Below are positions 33,629-41,744 of a stretch of DNA of 64,000 nt, piece by piece; within the stretch, counting starts at the first letter, position 1; every line of letters starts with the position of its first letter. A program made the translations under genes and the position numbers. The notes under the pieces were generated by a model that was not told the origin of the DNA, did not search any database, and saw only the letters and a list, made by a program, of their open reading frames with translations. This DNA comes from Bacteroidota bacterium (GTDB taxonomy: Bacteria > Bacteroidota > Ignavibacteria > Tepidaquicellales > Tepidaquicellaceae). Location: NCBI GenBank assembly GCA_018266875.1, contig JAFDZR010000010.1:9172-73171 (forward strand). The letters run 5' to 3'.

Positions 33629-33841
33629 TTGTCTGAAAAATTCCGTCAGAGGTCATATCTGTTAGGACTCTTTTCATTGATCTGGTCATTTGTATTTTTA
33701 AAGCCTCCCGTATTTGTATTTTCCTTATTCATCTTCGTATTACATCCGAAAAAGGATTTAAAAAACATAATGAACAGCGCAGATACAGATAATTTTATTA
33801 ACCTGATAATGAAGTATATTATTGCCGTTAATTTGATTTAA
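33629..33841 (+). CDS. Possible small membrane protein (70 aa)
   Basis: A TTG-initiated frame follows a strong Shine-Dalgarno AAAGGAGG (33610-33617) with an 11-nt spacing. Two hydrophobic segments (about 10-34) could cross the membrane, followed by a charged tail. The gene is divergent from the FG-GAP-like protein. No family is recognised. The good ribosome site argues for translation; the unusual start codon and short length argue against. Confidence 0.35.
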   Translation: MSEKFRQRSYLLGLFSLIWSFVFLKPPVFVFSLFIFVLHPKKDLKNIMNSADTDNFINLIMKYIIAVNLI

Positions 33842-33960
33842 CGTTTCAAATTAAAACAATATATGAAAATCGGACCGAACTTTATTGATGGGGAAAATTA
33901 AAAACATACGGTATGAAGAACGGATAACCTGAGAATGTGTGTGAAAAAAATTTAAGGGTA

Positions 33961-35142
33961 TTACTTTCTGAAGTATGCGACGCTTGAGCCGACCCAGGTT
34001 TTTTCCTTGTTAAAGTCAACTCCCATCATTTTGCCTTTGCTCAATCTGACCAGATTATTTACAAGCAGTGGTTTGTCATTCCAGACATACAGCAGTCTGA
34101 GTTCAGCTTTAGCGGGAATGTCCGGAGTCTCTATTACCGGCGCGTATTCGATTTTTTTCTGAAGAATGAAATTTGATCTGTCTTCAATTGATTCGAGGAT
34201 TTCCTTTGTTACATCAAAAATAACTCCGACGCCTGCAAAGGAATACAAAGGTTTCAGGATGTAATTTTCCGGATCATCGGGAAATTCTTTGTAATCGCTG
34301 AGAAATTTTGTTTCAGGAACATATCTGCTTTTAAAGAACGGAAGCGAATATTTGCTGATCTTGAAAAACCAGTTCGGGTGAGCTATCCATTTCACGTCAA
34401 GTTCTTCGGTGAACCTGAAATTATATTTTATATCCTTTCGTCTGACGAGTTCATCATGTATTACCCTGTTGTAAATTTTTTCTATCGGGATTTTCCTGCC
34501 GTCATACTCGTAGAATAATTTTCTCCCTTCTTTGATGATCTTTGTAAGGCAGACATATTTTACTCCGAGCGTTGCTTCTGTGCAGAGAAAATCTATGAAT
34601 GTCTTCTGCTTTTCCGGTTCAATATCCAGAAGTATGACATTTTCAGGATCCGTATCACCGACAATTGTTTCCCTGAGTATTTTTACATAACCCTCGTGAT
34701 CGAGTCCGCTGAAATGACTGGTGTATCCTTCAGGTATATCGAAATGTTTTCTCATTTTCCTGTTAAGCAGTTCCTGATAACAGTAAAGTGAAGCGAAGCC
34801 CTGAAGCTCAATCAGCTGCGGAATAAGTTTTCCGTTTTCGTCCCTGCATACTGCAAAGTCAAGGGCAAGGAGCGAAGGATGTTCATCTTCATTAGGAACT
34901 GCAAGATTGTCGGGAAGGGCTTTCTTTGAATATTCTTTGAATTCATTTGTCTGTAAAATTGCTGTGAGTTCTTCAGAAGCATTCAGAATTTCTTTCAGCA
35001 GATCATCAGGAATGAATATAGGTGTTTCAGCAATTTTGAAATCTATCTTTTTATTGAAAAGAGAATTAAGGTCATTGATAAGAGAGTTATAATTCTCTTC
35101 TCTGAATTCCGAGTTATACTTATCTCTGAGAGTTTTTATCAA
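33961..35142 (-). CDS. ATP-grasp-like ligase, last gene of the amide-ligase cluster
   Basis: 393 aa. The C-terminal half has ATP-grasp-like features: ENYILKPLYSFAGVGVIFDV (a lysine plus glycine-rich loop), FILQKKIEYAP (Q-K-x-I/xxP position) and AELRLLYVW. The N-terminal half contains LLALDFAVCRDENGKL and LIELQGFASLYCYQ, where Glu and Gln could bind substrate. This resembles proteins of the glutathionylspermidine-synthase-like or other ATP-grasp groups without matching one closely. It lies 57 bp after the aminopeptidase-like gene on the same strand. An amide-forming ligase working with the three upstream genes is inferred; the substrate is unknown. Confidence 0.6.
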   Translation of the reverse strand: MIKTLRDKYNSEFREENYNSLINDLNSLFNKKIDFKIAETPIFIPDDLLKEILNASEELTAILQTNEFKEYSKKALPDNLAVPNEDEHPSLLALDFAVCRDENGKLIPQLIELQGFASLYCYQELLNRKMRKHFDIPEGYTSHFSGLDHEGYVKILRETIVGDTDPENVILLDIEPEKQKTFIDFLCTEATLGVKYVCLTKIIKEGRKLFYEYDGRKIPIEKIYNRVIHDELVRRKDIKYNFRFTEELDVKWIAHPNWFFKISKYSLPFFKSRYVPETKFLSDYKEFPDDPENYILKPLYSFAGVGVIFDVTKEILESIEDRSNFILQKKIEYAPVIETPDIPAKAELRLLYVWNDKPLLVNNLVRLSKGKMMGVDFNKEKTWVGSSVAYFRK

Positions 35143-35199
35143 ATTCTTTACTGAAGAATATTAAATAAAATTATATGCCGGGCGGAAAATATCAGTTTA

Positions 35200-36222
35200 T
35201 CAGATCAGGAATTTTCCCTTTTCCATTACCTGATTTTCTTCAAGCCAGATGTTAATATCAATTCCTACACAGTCAATGTGAGTGGTGGAAACCCAGTCAG
35301 CGCCTGTGTGCTCGGAATAAGGATGCCCGAATGCCATGTGAATGCTCGGTAATTTCTCATCCTGAAGAATGTGACCGATCACTTTACTGATTCCGATATT
35401 TGTTCCGATTGCAAATTCACCGACTCTGTTGCTGTTTTCATCTGTCATAGTATATGCAGTCAGTTCATCAAGCAGAGCCGTATTCCTGCACGTCATGTTC
35501 TTGATCCTTGAATCTTCTATTTCAATATATACGGGATTGTTTTTCAGGTCACCGTATTTCTGACAGAGATAGTCACCTACTACTCCGTCAACAACGAACA
35601 GACCTTCTACATTCAGAGGCGAAGTAAATATTTCACCGCCTGGAAGATTTCCCCATTTGTCAATTGAGATTATTCCGCTGGTTTTAAGCCAGTTGAGCTT
35701 GTGTGTAAATTCTGCCACAATGTCCGTGCCTGCATCAGATCTGGCTTTAATATATCTTGCCTTTCTTGCAAGTGTTATGAGTCTCTGACTAAGATCATCA
35801 ATTGCAAGGAAGTCGGCTCTCATTCCTTCGAGCATTATCTGTTTGTTGATATTCACCATGTGAGCATGACGTATCTTATGGGTATTAACTACGGAAGTCA
35901 TCTGAATGCGCATACTGAGCTCGCCTGTCTGCGCCTGCGCGCAGAATATGCTTACCTGTGATTTTGCAAGATCATCAAGGATTTCCTGAGGCATATTAGG
36001 TGAAGGTCTTGCGGTATAATCCTCAATTACAAAAATGCTGAACTCAGATCCTACTTTTTTTATTTCGTTTACAAGAGCGACTGCTATCTCAAGCGTATCA
36101 TTATCCGTGATAATAGTGATCCGTTCGTCAGGTTTAAGTCTGAGACATACATTAATTGCGTTTTTTGCACCTTCGGACAGTTCCTTGTCAAATGCAATAT
36201 CAGTGATAAAAGAATTTTTCAT
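35200..36222 (-). CDS. M29-like (aminopeptidase T-type) metallopeptidase
   Basis: 340 aa. The metal-binding C-terminal half is recognisable: GEFAIGTN (Glu), a later SIHMAFGHPYSEHTGA (His, Tyr) and STTHIDCVG (His, Asp), in the order of M29 aminopeptidases. The N-terminal half is a Rossmann-like domain. M29 enzymes remove N-terminal residues using two metal ions. The ATG overlaps the stop of the GCS2-type gene by 1 bp (TAATG), so they are translationally coupled. In this context the enzyme could trim, mature or recycle a peptide made by the neighbouring ligases. A housekeeping peptidase is the alternative. Confidence 0.8.
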   Translation of the reverse strand: MKNSFITDIAFDKELSEGAKNAINVCLRLKPDERITIITDNDTLEIAVALVNEIKKVGSEFSIFVIEDYTARPSPNMPQEILDDLAKSQVSIFCAQAQTGELSMRIQMTSVVNTHKIRHAHMVNINKQIMLEGMRADFLAIDDLSQRLITLARKARYIKARSDAGTDIVAEFTHKLNWLKTSGIISIDKWGNLPGGEIFTSPLNVEGLFVVDGVVGDYLCQKYGDLKNNPVYIEIEDSRIKNMTCRNTALLDELTAYTMTDENSNRVGEFAIGTNIGISKVIGHILQDEKLPSIHMAFGHPYSEHTGADWVSTTHIDCVGIDINIWLEENQVMEKGKFLI

Positions 36223-37418
36223 TACAAAGTTGTTTTATTATTTTCTGAAGTATTTTTCTTGGTTGTTTTTATTCTTTCTTCCTTCGGAATTATTTTAGAT
36301 GGTTTATAATCGAGTCCGGCATTCGTTTCATCAATTATATAATCCACAAGCTTGTTGAAATCACCGTTTGTTTCCTTGAATACTTTAAGCTGTCTGTCTG
36401 CGCCTGTTCCGTTTTCCATCATTCTGAAAATATAATTTATCTCTTCACGGCTTCCGAGCTCGTCCACTACATCATCTATGAATTCAAGCAGCTCCTTGGC
36501 GAGTTCAATGAAAGGCACTTCCTCCTGTTTTCCGAAATCAATAAGCTTACCGCTGATCCCGTATCTTGCGGCTCTCCATTTGTTTTCCATCATGAGAGCG
36601 CGTCTGTAAAGTCTGAATCCGAGATTCTGCTGAATGAGCTTGTGAAGCTTCACGACCACAGCCTGTATCAGCGCGGCAAGGGCAATTGTCTCATCCACTC
36701 TCAGCTGAACATCACAGATCCTGAATTCAAGTGTATTGAAAAATGGATGTGTCCTGATGTCCCACCAGACTTTTTTTGCGTTATCGATACAGTTTGTTTT
36801 GATCAGCAGGTTTATGAAACTGTCATACTCGGCAAGACTCCTGAAAGAATCAGGAATTCCTGTTCTTGGAAATTTATCGAATACCTTTACCCTGTAGGAT
36901 TTAAATCCGGTATCTCTGCCGAGCCAGAAAGGTGAGTTTGTGGATAATGCAAATATGTGAGGAAGGAAATATCTTGCAGCATTCATTATCTGAATGCCTA
37001 TTTCTCTGTTAGCAATTCCCACGTGAACGTGCATGCCGAAGATGAGATTGGCTCTTGCAGCGTCCTGCATTTCATTTATAATTTCCTTATATCTGGGGTG
37101 ATCCGTAATTTCCTGATCACGCCAGTGTGAAAAAGGATGCGTTCCCGCCGCCGCTATTCTCAGTCCGTAATGATCGGCAAGAATGGCAAGGGAATTTCTT
37201 AAACCTGTAACTTCAGCTCTCGCTTCCTTTATGTTCCTGCAAATATTAGTACCGGTCTCAATAACCGAAGCATGCATTTCCGGTTTGAAGTTCTCTTTTA
37301 ACAGATGCTTTCCTTCTTCAAATATTGAATGAACATGGGACTGAAGCTCCCTTGAAACGGGATCAATTATCTGAAATTCCTCTTCAATCCCCAGCGTGTA
37401 TTTTTCGTCTGTTATAAT
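36222..37418 (-). CDS. GCS2-type carboxylate-amine ligase, non-canonical start
   Basis: About 398 aa. The characteristic N-terminus KYTLGIEEEFQIIDP lies upstream of the first ATG (37277). Extending the frame, the only start-like codons are ATT/ATT/ATA at 37421-37413, preceded by AGGA. The frame then reaches the TAA of the upstream ATP-grasp gene, 18 to 24 nt away, with no ATG, GTG or TTG between. Further family features are HPFSHWRDQEIT (about 90), HVHVGIANRE and FRICDVQLRVDE. GCS2 enzymes join glutamate or another carboxylate to an amine with ATP. I chose 37418, giving M-I-T-D-E-K. Either an ATT/ATA start is used, or a sequence error removed an ATG. Confidence 0.85.
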   Translation of the reverse strand: MITDEKYTLGIEEEFQIIDPVSRELQSHVHSIFEEGKHLLKENFKPEMHASVIETGTNICRNIKEARAEVTGLRNSLAILADHYGLRIAAAGTHPFSHWRDQEITDHPRYKEIINEMQDAARANLIFGMHVHVGIANREIGIQIMNAARYFLPHIFALSTNSPFWLGRDTGFKSYRVKVFDKFPRTGIPDSFRSLAEYDSFINLLIKTNCIDNAKKVWWDIRTHPFFNTLEFRICDVQLRVDETIALAALIQAVVVKLHKLIQQNLGFRLYRRALMMENKWRAARYGISGKLIDFGKQEEVPFIELAKELLEFIDDVVDELGSREEINYIFRMMENGTGADRQLKVFKETNGDFNKLVDYIIDETNAGLDYKPSKIIPKEERIKTTKKNTSENNKTTL

Positions 37419-37439
37419 AATTTTTCCTGTAATAGGATG

Positions 37440-38450
37440 TTAAGATTTAATCTTTTTAGCTTTTGCTTTACCGGCTTTTGAAGAAGCTTCGCCGTTTGAC
37501 AGTGAAAGATCATTGGAAAACTGTTTCACGAACGTTCCCCATGTAAGATTATTCATTCCGGTTTTGTGATTCTTTGCTCTTCTGATTGCCATGTTCGCGG
37601 CTGCTTCAACAACCCAGTCAAAATTTTCCTGACCGACTGAGTTCACATCAGCGTCCGGAGCAGGATTGCAGAAATCTATTGCATATGGCACGCCGTCTCT
37701 GACTGCGAATTCAACCGTGTTGAAATCATAACCAAGAGCATTGTTCAGTCTGAGCGTATATTCTTTAATCAGATCAAGGAGCTTCTGCTCAGCCGGACCT
37801 GCGTTTGATACATATCTAAGGTGGTGCGGATTTCTCGGTTCATAAGGCATTATCAGAACATCCTGTCTGTCAATACAATAACATCTGAAATAAAGATCAA
37901 ATGTAATCTCTTCCTGCAGCATCATTACAAGCTGTTCGGTCTCATTATATTTACTGAAAAAATCCGCAGGATCCTCGACTTTATAAACGCTTTTCCATCC
38001 GCCGCCGGAGTATGGCTTGAAATAAGCCGGAAATTTTATGTAATTGAAAATTCCTTCCCAGTCCAGAGGGAAAGCCAGATTTCTGAATGACATTTCAGAT
38101 GTGTCCGGAGGAACCTTATTGGATGGAAGCAATACTGTATTTGGAACAGGCACACCTACTTTTGTTGCCAGTGCGTTGTTGAAGAATTTATCATCTGCAG
38201 CCCACCAGAATGGATTATTGATCACGGCAGTTCCTGTGATCGCTTCATTTTTCAGAAATCCCCTGTAAAATGGTACATCCTGTGAAATTCTGTCAATTAT
38301 TACATCGTATCCGCAGGATTCTCCCTGAACTACCTTGTCCAGCGATACAAATTCTGCAATGATCCCGTCTTCATTCTTTTCGTTCACTCTGTCAACGAAT
38401 GCCTGCGGAAAGGTATTTTCCATTCCGAATAATATTCCGATTTTTTTCAT
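37440..38450 (-). CDS. ATP-grasp ligase, first gene of the amide-ligase cluster
   Basis: 336 aa. Domain order follows ATP-grasp enzymes: an N-terminal pre-ATP-grasp domain (MKKIGILFGMENTFPQAF), a middle with FPAYFKPYSGGGWKSVYKV (Lys plus glycine loop, about 157-175), MLQEEITFDLYFRCYCID, and the metal-binding FNTVEFAVRDGVPYAIDFCNPAPD (read as VEFAVRDG and IDFCNP). The C-terminus is a Lys-rich tail. ATP-grasp enzymes form acylphosphate intermediates to ligate carboxylates to amines. It leads the four-gene unit ligase, GCS2 ligase, aminopeptidase, second ligase. Its product may be a short peptide or modified amino acid. No peptide precursor gene is visible nearby. Confidence 0.82.
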   Translation of the reverse strand: MKKIGILFGMENTFPQAFVDRVNEKNEDGIIAEFVSLDKVVQGESCGYDVIIDRISQDVPFYRGFLKNEAITGTAVINNPFWWAADDKFFNNALATKVGVPVPNTVLLPSNKVPPDTSEMSFRNLAFPLDWEGIFNYIKFPAYFKPYSGGGWKSVYKVEDPADFFSKYNETEQLVMMLQEEITFDLYFRCYCIDRQDVLIMPYEPRNPHHLRYVSNAGPAEQKLLDLIKEYTLRLNNALGYDFNTVEFAVRDGVPYAIDFCNPAPDADVNSVGQENFDWVVEAAANMAIRRAKNHKTGMNNLTWGTFVKQFSNDLSLSNGEASSKAGKAKAKKIKS

Positions 38451-38639
38451 TAAATTAAATTAACTCCTTAAGTTTTGATTGGTTTATAAAATGTAATTAT
38501 TAATTATACTAAAACGCTGGAAATAGTTAGATTATGCGCTGAAATTAAAATATAATTGATAATTATGTAATTTAATAAATTTTTGCTTAAAATTATATGA
38601 AGAACTTTATGAATTCAGAGCTTTCTGTCAAATTTAAAC

Positions 38640-38675
38640 ATTAACCGGAAGGATATTCCCGGTTAATATTTTTTA
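38640..38675 (+). terminator. Orphan terminator-like hairpin
   Basis: A perfect 9-bp inverted repeat (38640-38648 with 38659-38667) with a 10-nt loop is followed by ATTTTTTA. It lies in the 324-bp gap between the minus-strand ligase cluster and the plus-strand gene at 38775, where no plus-strand coding gene ends. It could terminate an unannotated small RNA, or be an operator. The rest of the gap shows no gene. Confidence 0.5.
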
Positions 38676-38774
38676 AGAAACCGTGAAATCCATTTTATTC
38701 AGGAATAATTTTTAAAATATCCTTATAATTAAAACTTGAAATTCAGTATTATAGGGTTTATATTTGATTAAATC

Positions 38775-39191
38775 ATGAAAAAATTTCTACAAATAAAATT
38801 TTTACTTCTGCTTGTTTTAACATCTGGTCTGCTGTATGCAGCCGTGACTCTTCAGTATTTTACTGCAAGAGACAATGCAAGCGGTGTTCTTGTAGAATGG
38901 AAGACAGGAGATGAAGGAGGAACTGTTAAGTTCGAAATAGAAAGAAGCGCTGACTCACCGGATAATTTTTTATTCATGAATTATAAAGACGCAACTGGTA
39001 ATAATTCATACTATTCTTATCAGGATAATTCTGTGGATATTCTTAACGGCAGGACTTCAGAACTTTATTACTACAGACTCAAATGCATAGAAGCTAACGG
39101 AAATTATACTTACACAAATCATATCACAGTGACTCATACAGTATCCGGAGTAAGAAGCACCTGGGGAAGCATAAAAGCGATTTTCAGATAG
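38775..39191 (+). CDS. Small secreted fibronectin-type-III-like protein
   Basis: 138 aa. The signal peptide (about 1-22, ending LYA) is followed by a single beta-sandwich-like domain with VLVEWKTGDEGGTVKFEIER and YYYRLKCIEANGNYTYTN, the pattern common in FnIII-like domains of secreted Bacteroidota proteins (v.WkT..E.....F.ieRS). No T9SS tail is present, so it should stay in the periplasm or be released. The function is unknown. It is followed 58 bp later by a membrane-protein gene with a strong ribosome site. Confidence 0.7.
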   Translation: MKKFLQIKFLLLLVLTSGLLYAAVTLQYFTARDNASGVLVEWKTGDEGGTVKFEIERSADSPDNFLFMNYKDATGNNSYYSYQDNSVDILNGRTSELYYYRLKCIEANGNYTYTNHITVTHTVSGVRSTWGSIKAIFR

Positions 39192-39249
39192 ATATCCGGA
39201 ACCGGTTTTTCATTTTAAAAAAATTACTAACTATTGAAAGGAGAAACAT

Positions 39250-39588
39250 ATGTCTGAAACTGTACGAAATTTAGATATTACTCAGGAAGAGATCCAGTCA
39301 GGCAAGACAATGGCAATTATTTCTTACCTGATTTTTTTTATTCCTCTTCTTATGGACGATATGAAGAAGAATAAGTTCGTGATGTATCACACCGAACAGT
39401 CGATTGTGTTGCTGCTTTTAAATATTGCCGCCGGCATCATTGGCACCATTACATGCGGTATAGGTCTTGTCCTTTATATTCCGTGGGTGGTTTTCCTTAT
39501 TATGGGAATTATGAACGCCGCCAACGGTCAGGTTAAACCCCTGCCGCTGATCGGTCAGTACGGAGAGAAATTTAATCTTGTGAAATAA
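39250..39588 (+). CDS. DUF4870-like (Tic20-type) small membrane protein
   Basis: 112 aa, preceded by a strong AAAGGAG site at 39238. Three hydrophobic segments (about 20-35, 50-70, 72-92), the FVMYHTEQSIVLLLL stretch and the NAANGQVKPLPLIG tail match the DUF4870/Tic20-like family, whose members have YHakQgllL and G...plPliG. The protein sits in the inner membrane and its function is not known. A good terminator follows. Confidence 0.8.
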   Translation: MSETVRNLDITQEEIQSGKTMAIISYLIFFIPLLMDDMKKNKFVMYHTEQSIVLLLLNIAAGIIGTITCGIGLVLYIPWVVFLIMGIMNAANGQVKPLPLIGQYGEKFNLVK

Positions 39589-39607
39589 TTATCTTCAGTT
39601 TTTTTTA

Positions 39608-39650
39608 AAAAGGCAATCTTCTTTTAAAAAAGTTGATTGCTTTTTTATTT
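39608..39650 (+). terminator. Rho-independent terminator
   Basis: GCAATC (39613-39618) pairs with GATTGC (39635-39640), flanked by A and T runs that extend the stem, and six T residues follow at 39641-39646. It lies just after the DUF4870-like gene. Confidence 0.8.
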
Positions 39651-39711
39651 TTATGTTATAAACTATTTTGCAATAGGTTACGTATCGTAAATTAAATTAA
39701 ACCAATAAATT

Positions 39712-40077
39712 ATGACAAGTGACTTACAATCTGCAAAAACTTTTTTTCTTGTTTCAGCTATAATCAATATTCTCGGTTTTCTCGGATGGGGAACATCCAC
39801 GGTTATCGGCGGGGCTTTTACCTGCGGTCTCGGATGCCTGATGGGCTTTCTTCCTGTTATCAATATCATCAGCAGTATAATGGATTTTATTGCTTACAAC
39901 AAACTTAATACGCTGAATCAGAAAGGAACTTATTCGACTATTCAGACAGCATCCGTTTTTCAGATCATTACCATTCTCACCGGGAATGTCGTGAGTTTTG
40001 TTTTCGGAATTCTTATAATGAATTATATCGGAAAAGAAGAGAACATTAATTTTCTTAAGGAAAAAGAAATTTATTAA
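39712..40077 (+). CDS. Small membrane protein, unknown function
   Basis: 121 aa with three or four hydrophobic segments (about 9-25, 28-52, 83-105), many Gly residues (GWGTSTVIGGAFTCGLGCLMG) and a charged C-terminus. It has no cleavable signal. No family could be named with confidence; it may be related to small DUF4870-type membrane proteins such as its neighbour. It precedes prfA by 47 bp and may share its transcript. Confidence 0.65.
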   Translation: MTSDLQSAKTFFLVSAIINILGFLGWGTSTVIGGAFTCGLGCLMGFLPVINIISSIMDFIAYNKLNTLNQKGTYSTIQTASVFQIITILTGNVVSFVFGILIMNYIGKEENINFLKEKEIY

Positions 40078-40124
40078 TCCGTTTAAATACCCTTACTCAG
40101 CAGATATGATTCCGCTGATTCAAC

Positions 40125-41195
40125 ATGTTTGATAAATTAGAAAAAGTTAAATCACGTTACCAGGAAATTTCAGGGCTTCTCTCTGATCCGGCTATTGCAG
40201 GTGACCAGAATGAGATCATTAAGCTATCAAAGGAATTTTCCGATATAGAAGATATTGTAAAAGCTTACGATAATTTCCTGCAGACCAAAAAAGAGCTTGA
40301 GGAAAACAAACAGCTTCTTTATGAAACTTCCGATCAGGAAATGAAAGAACTTGCCAGACAGGAACAGGAAATTCTTGAAAACAGACTGTCGGAACTTGAA
40401 TCCGAAGTCAAGGAACTGCTCATTCCCGAAGATCCTGCTGACAGTAAGAATGTCATCATTGAAATACGCGCAGGCACAGGCGGAGATGAAGCTTCGCTGT
40501 TTGCCGCGGATATTTACAGAATGTACACAAGATATTTTGAAAAGAAGAGATGGAAAGTCGAAACAATTGATTTTAATGATTCATCCAACCCCGGAGGAAT
40601 TAAGGAAGTAGTGCTGAGCGTCAGCGGAAAAAATATTTACGGCGACCTGAAATATGAAAGCGGAGTTCACAGGGTTCAGAGAATTCCTGAAACTGAAGCC
40701 AAAGGCAGAGTCCATACTTCAGCAGCTTCAGTAGCCGTGTTTCCCGAAGCAGAGGATTTTGATATTGTTCTGAATGAGAATGATCTTAAGATAGACGTCT
40801 TCCGTTCAGGCGGCGCCGGCGGTCAGAATGTAAACAAAGTCGAAACTGCAATCCGTATCACTCACATTCCTACAAATATAGTGGTGCAGTGTCAGGATGA
40901 AAGATCACAGCTTAAAAATAAACTCAGCGCTATGAAAGTTTTAAGGTCCAGACTGTATGAACTTGAACTCGAAAAAAGAGACAAAGAACTTTCCTCGCAG
41001 AGGAAGAACATGATCAAATCCGGCGACAGAAGCGATAAGATCAGGACTTACAATTTCCCGCAGAACAGGCTTACCGATCACCGCATCGGACTCACAATGT
41101 ATAATCTATCCGAAATAATGGAAGGTGATCTCGATGAGATCATAGACAAGCTGAAAACTGCAGACAGGGCTGAGAGACTTGCTTCGACAGACTGA
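40125..41195 (+). CDS. prfA: Peptide chain release factor 1
   Basis: 356 aa, full length. The GGQ catalytic loop is in SGGAGGQNVNKVETA, where the Gln is the site normally methylated by PrmC. The codon-recognition motif reads RIPETEAKGRVHT, the P-x-T of RF1, so it reads UAA and UAG rather than UGA. The N-terminal helical domain and C-terminal RSDKIRTYNFPQNRLTDHRI are typical. It releases finished proteins at the ribosome. No prmC gene follows within the window. Confidence 0.97.
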   Translation: MFDKLEKVKSRYQEISGLLSDPAIAGDQNEIIKLSKEFSDIEDIVKAYDNFLQTKKELEENKQLLYETSDQEMKELARQEQEILENRLSELESEVKELLIPEDPADSKNVIIEIRAGTGGDEASLFAADIYRMYTRYFEKKRWKVETIDFNDSSNPGGIKEVVLSVSGKNIYGDLKYESGVHRVQRIPETEAKGRVHTSAASVAVFPEAEDFDIVLNENDLKIDVFRSGGAGGQNVNKVETAIRITHIPTNIVVQCQDERSQLKNKLSAMKVLRSRLYELELEKRDKELSSQRKNMIKSGDRSDKIRTYNFPQNRLTDHRIGLTMYNLSEIMEGDLDEIIDKLKTADRAERLASTD

Positions 41196-41205
41196 TCAGC
41201 TCGTA

Positions 41206-41575
41206 ACCTCTAAGACTCTAAGACTCAAAGACTCAAAGGAAAAACTTATAACTGTCTCCTCAGAGTCACTTAATCTTCGGAATCTGCGGATTAGCTAAAT
41301 TATTTAAACCTGCCTCAAAGACTCGAAGGCACAAAGGAGATTTTTTTATAAAGTATTTGTCTTGGAGTCTGCGGTTTAGCTATTACAAAAAAATATTTTG
41401 CTGAACAGTTTGTTCGTAGATTCCCCCGGGAGAACTCTGTCCGAATACAAATTATTTAAACCTGCCTCAATGACTCGAAGGCTCAAAGGAGATTTTTTTT
41501 AAAGGTATTTGTCTTGGAGTCTTAGAGCCTTTGAGGCAAAAATGACGTTTTCGGGCAGTCTGGAGTGTGCGGAAA
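41206..41575. repeat. Cluster of palindromic intergenic repeats, including one complete 155-bp copy
   Basis: Positions 41421-41575 have an outer arm TTCCCCCGGGAGAACTCTG + TCCGAATAC, an inner arm GCCTCAATGACTCGAAGGCTC (41464-41484), its inverse GAGTCTTAGAGCCTTTGAGGC (41517-41537), and the inverse outer arm GTTTTCGGGCAGTCTGGAG + TGTGCGGAAA. Two partial copies precede it (41206-41310 and 41312-41395), sharing CTCAAAGACTC and a GGAGTCTGCGGTTTAGCTA element. No gene is supported in 41196-41744. Confidence 0.75.
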
Positions 41576-41744
41576 TGACAGTGACTATGCAGGAATGATT
41601 ATATTTATATGAATTTATTTCATGACTGAGAATTTTGTGAATCCGGAAAATATGTCAAAGAGAAACAAGCTATTTCAATTTTTAATTTATTTTTTTGAAA
41701 TTTGTAATTTAGATAGCTTCGCTTCGCTCGCTAGAAGTTTGTAA

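Noticed and set aside
37440-37442. Treating the ATP-grasp and GCS2 genes as one fused gene with a sequencing-error stop
   Set aside because: The ATP-grasp protein has a normal-looking Lys-rich end and the GCS2 part a normal N-terminus, so two proteins are likelier; readthrough is kept only as an option in the findings.
41206-41575. CRISPR array
   Set aside because: Repeats are degenerate, palindromic and unevenly spaced, with no constant spacers and no cas genes in the window.
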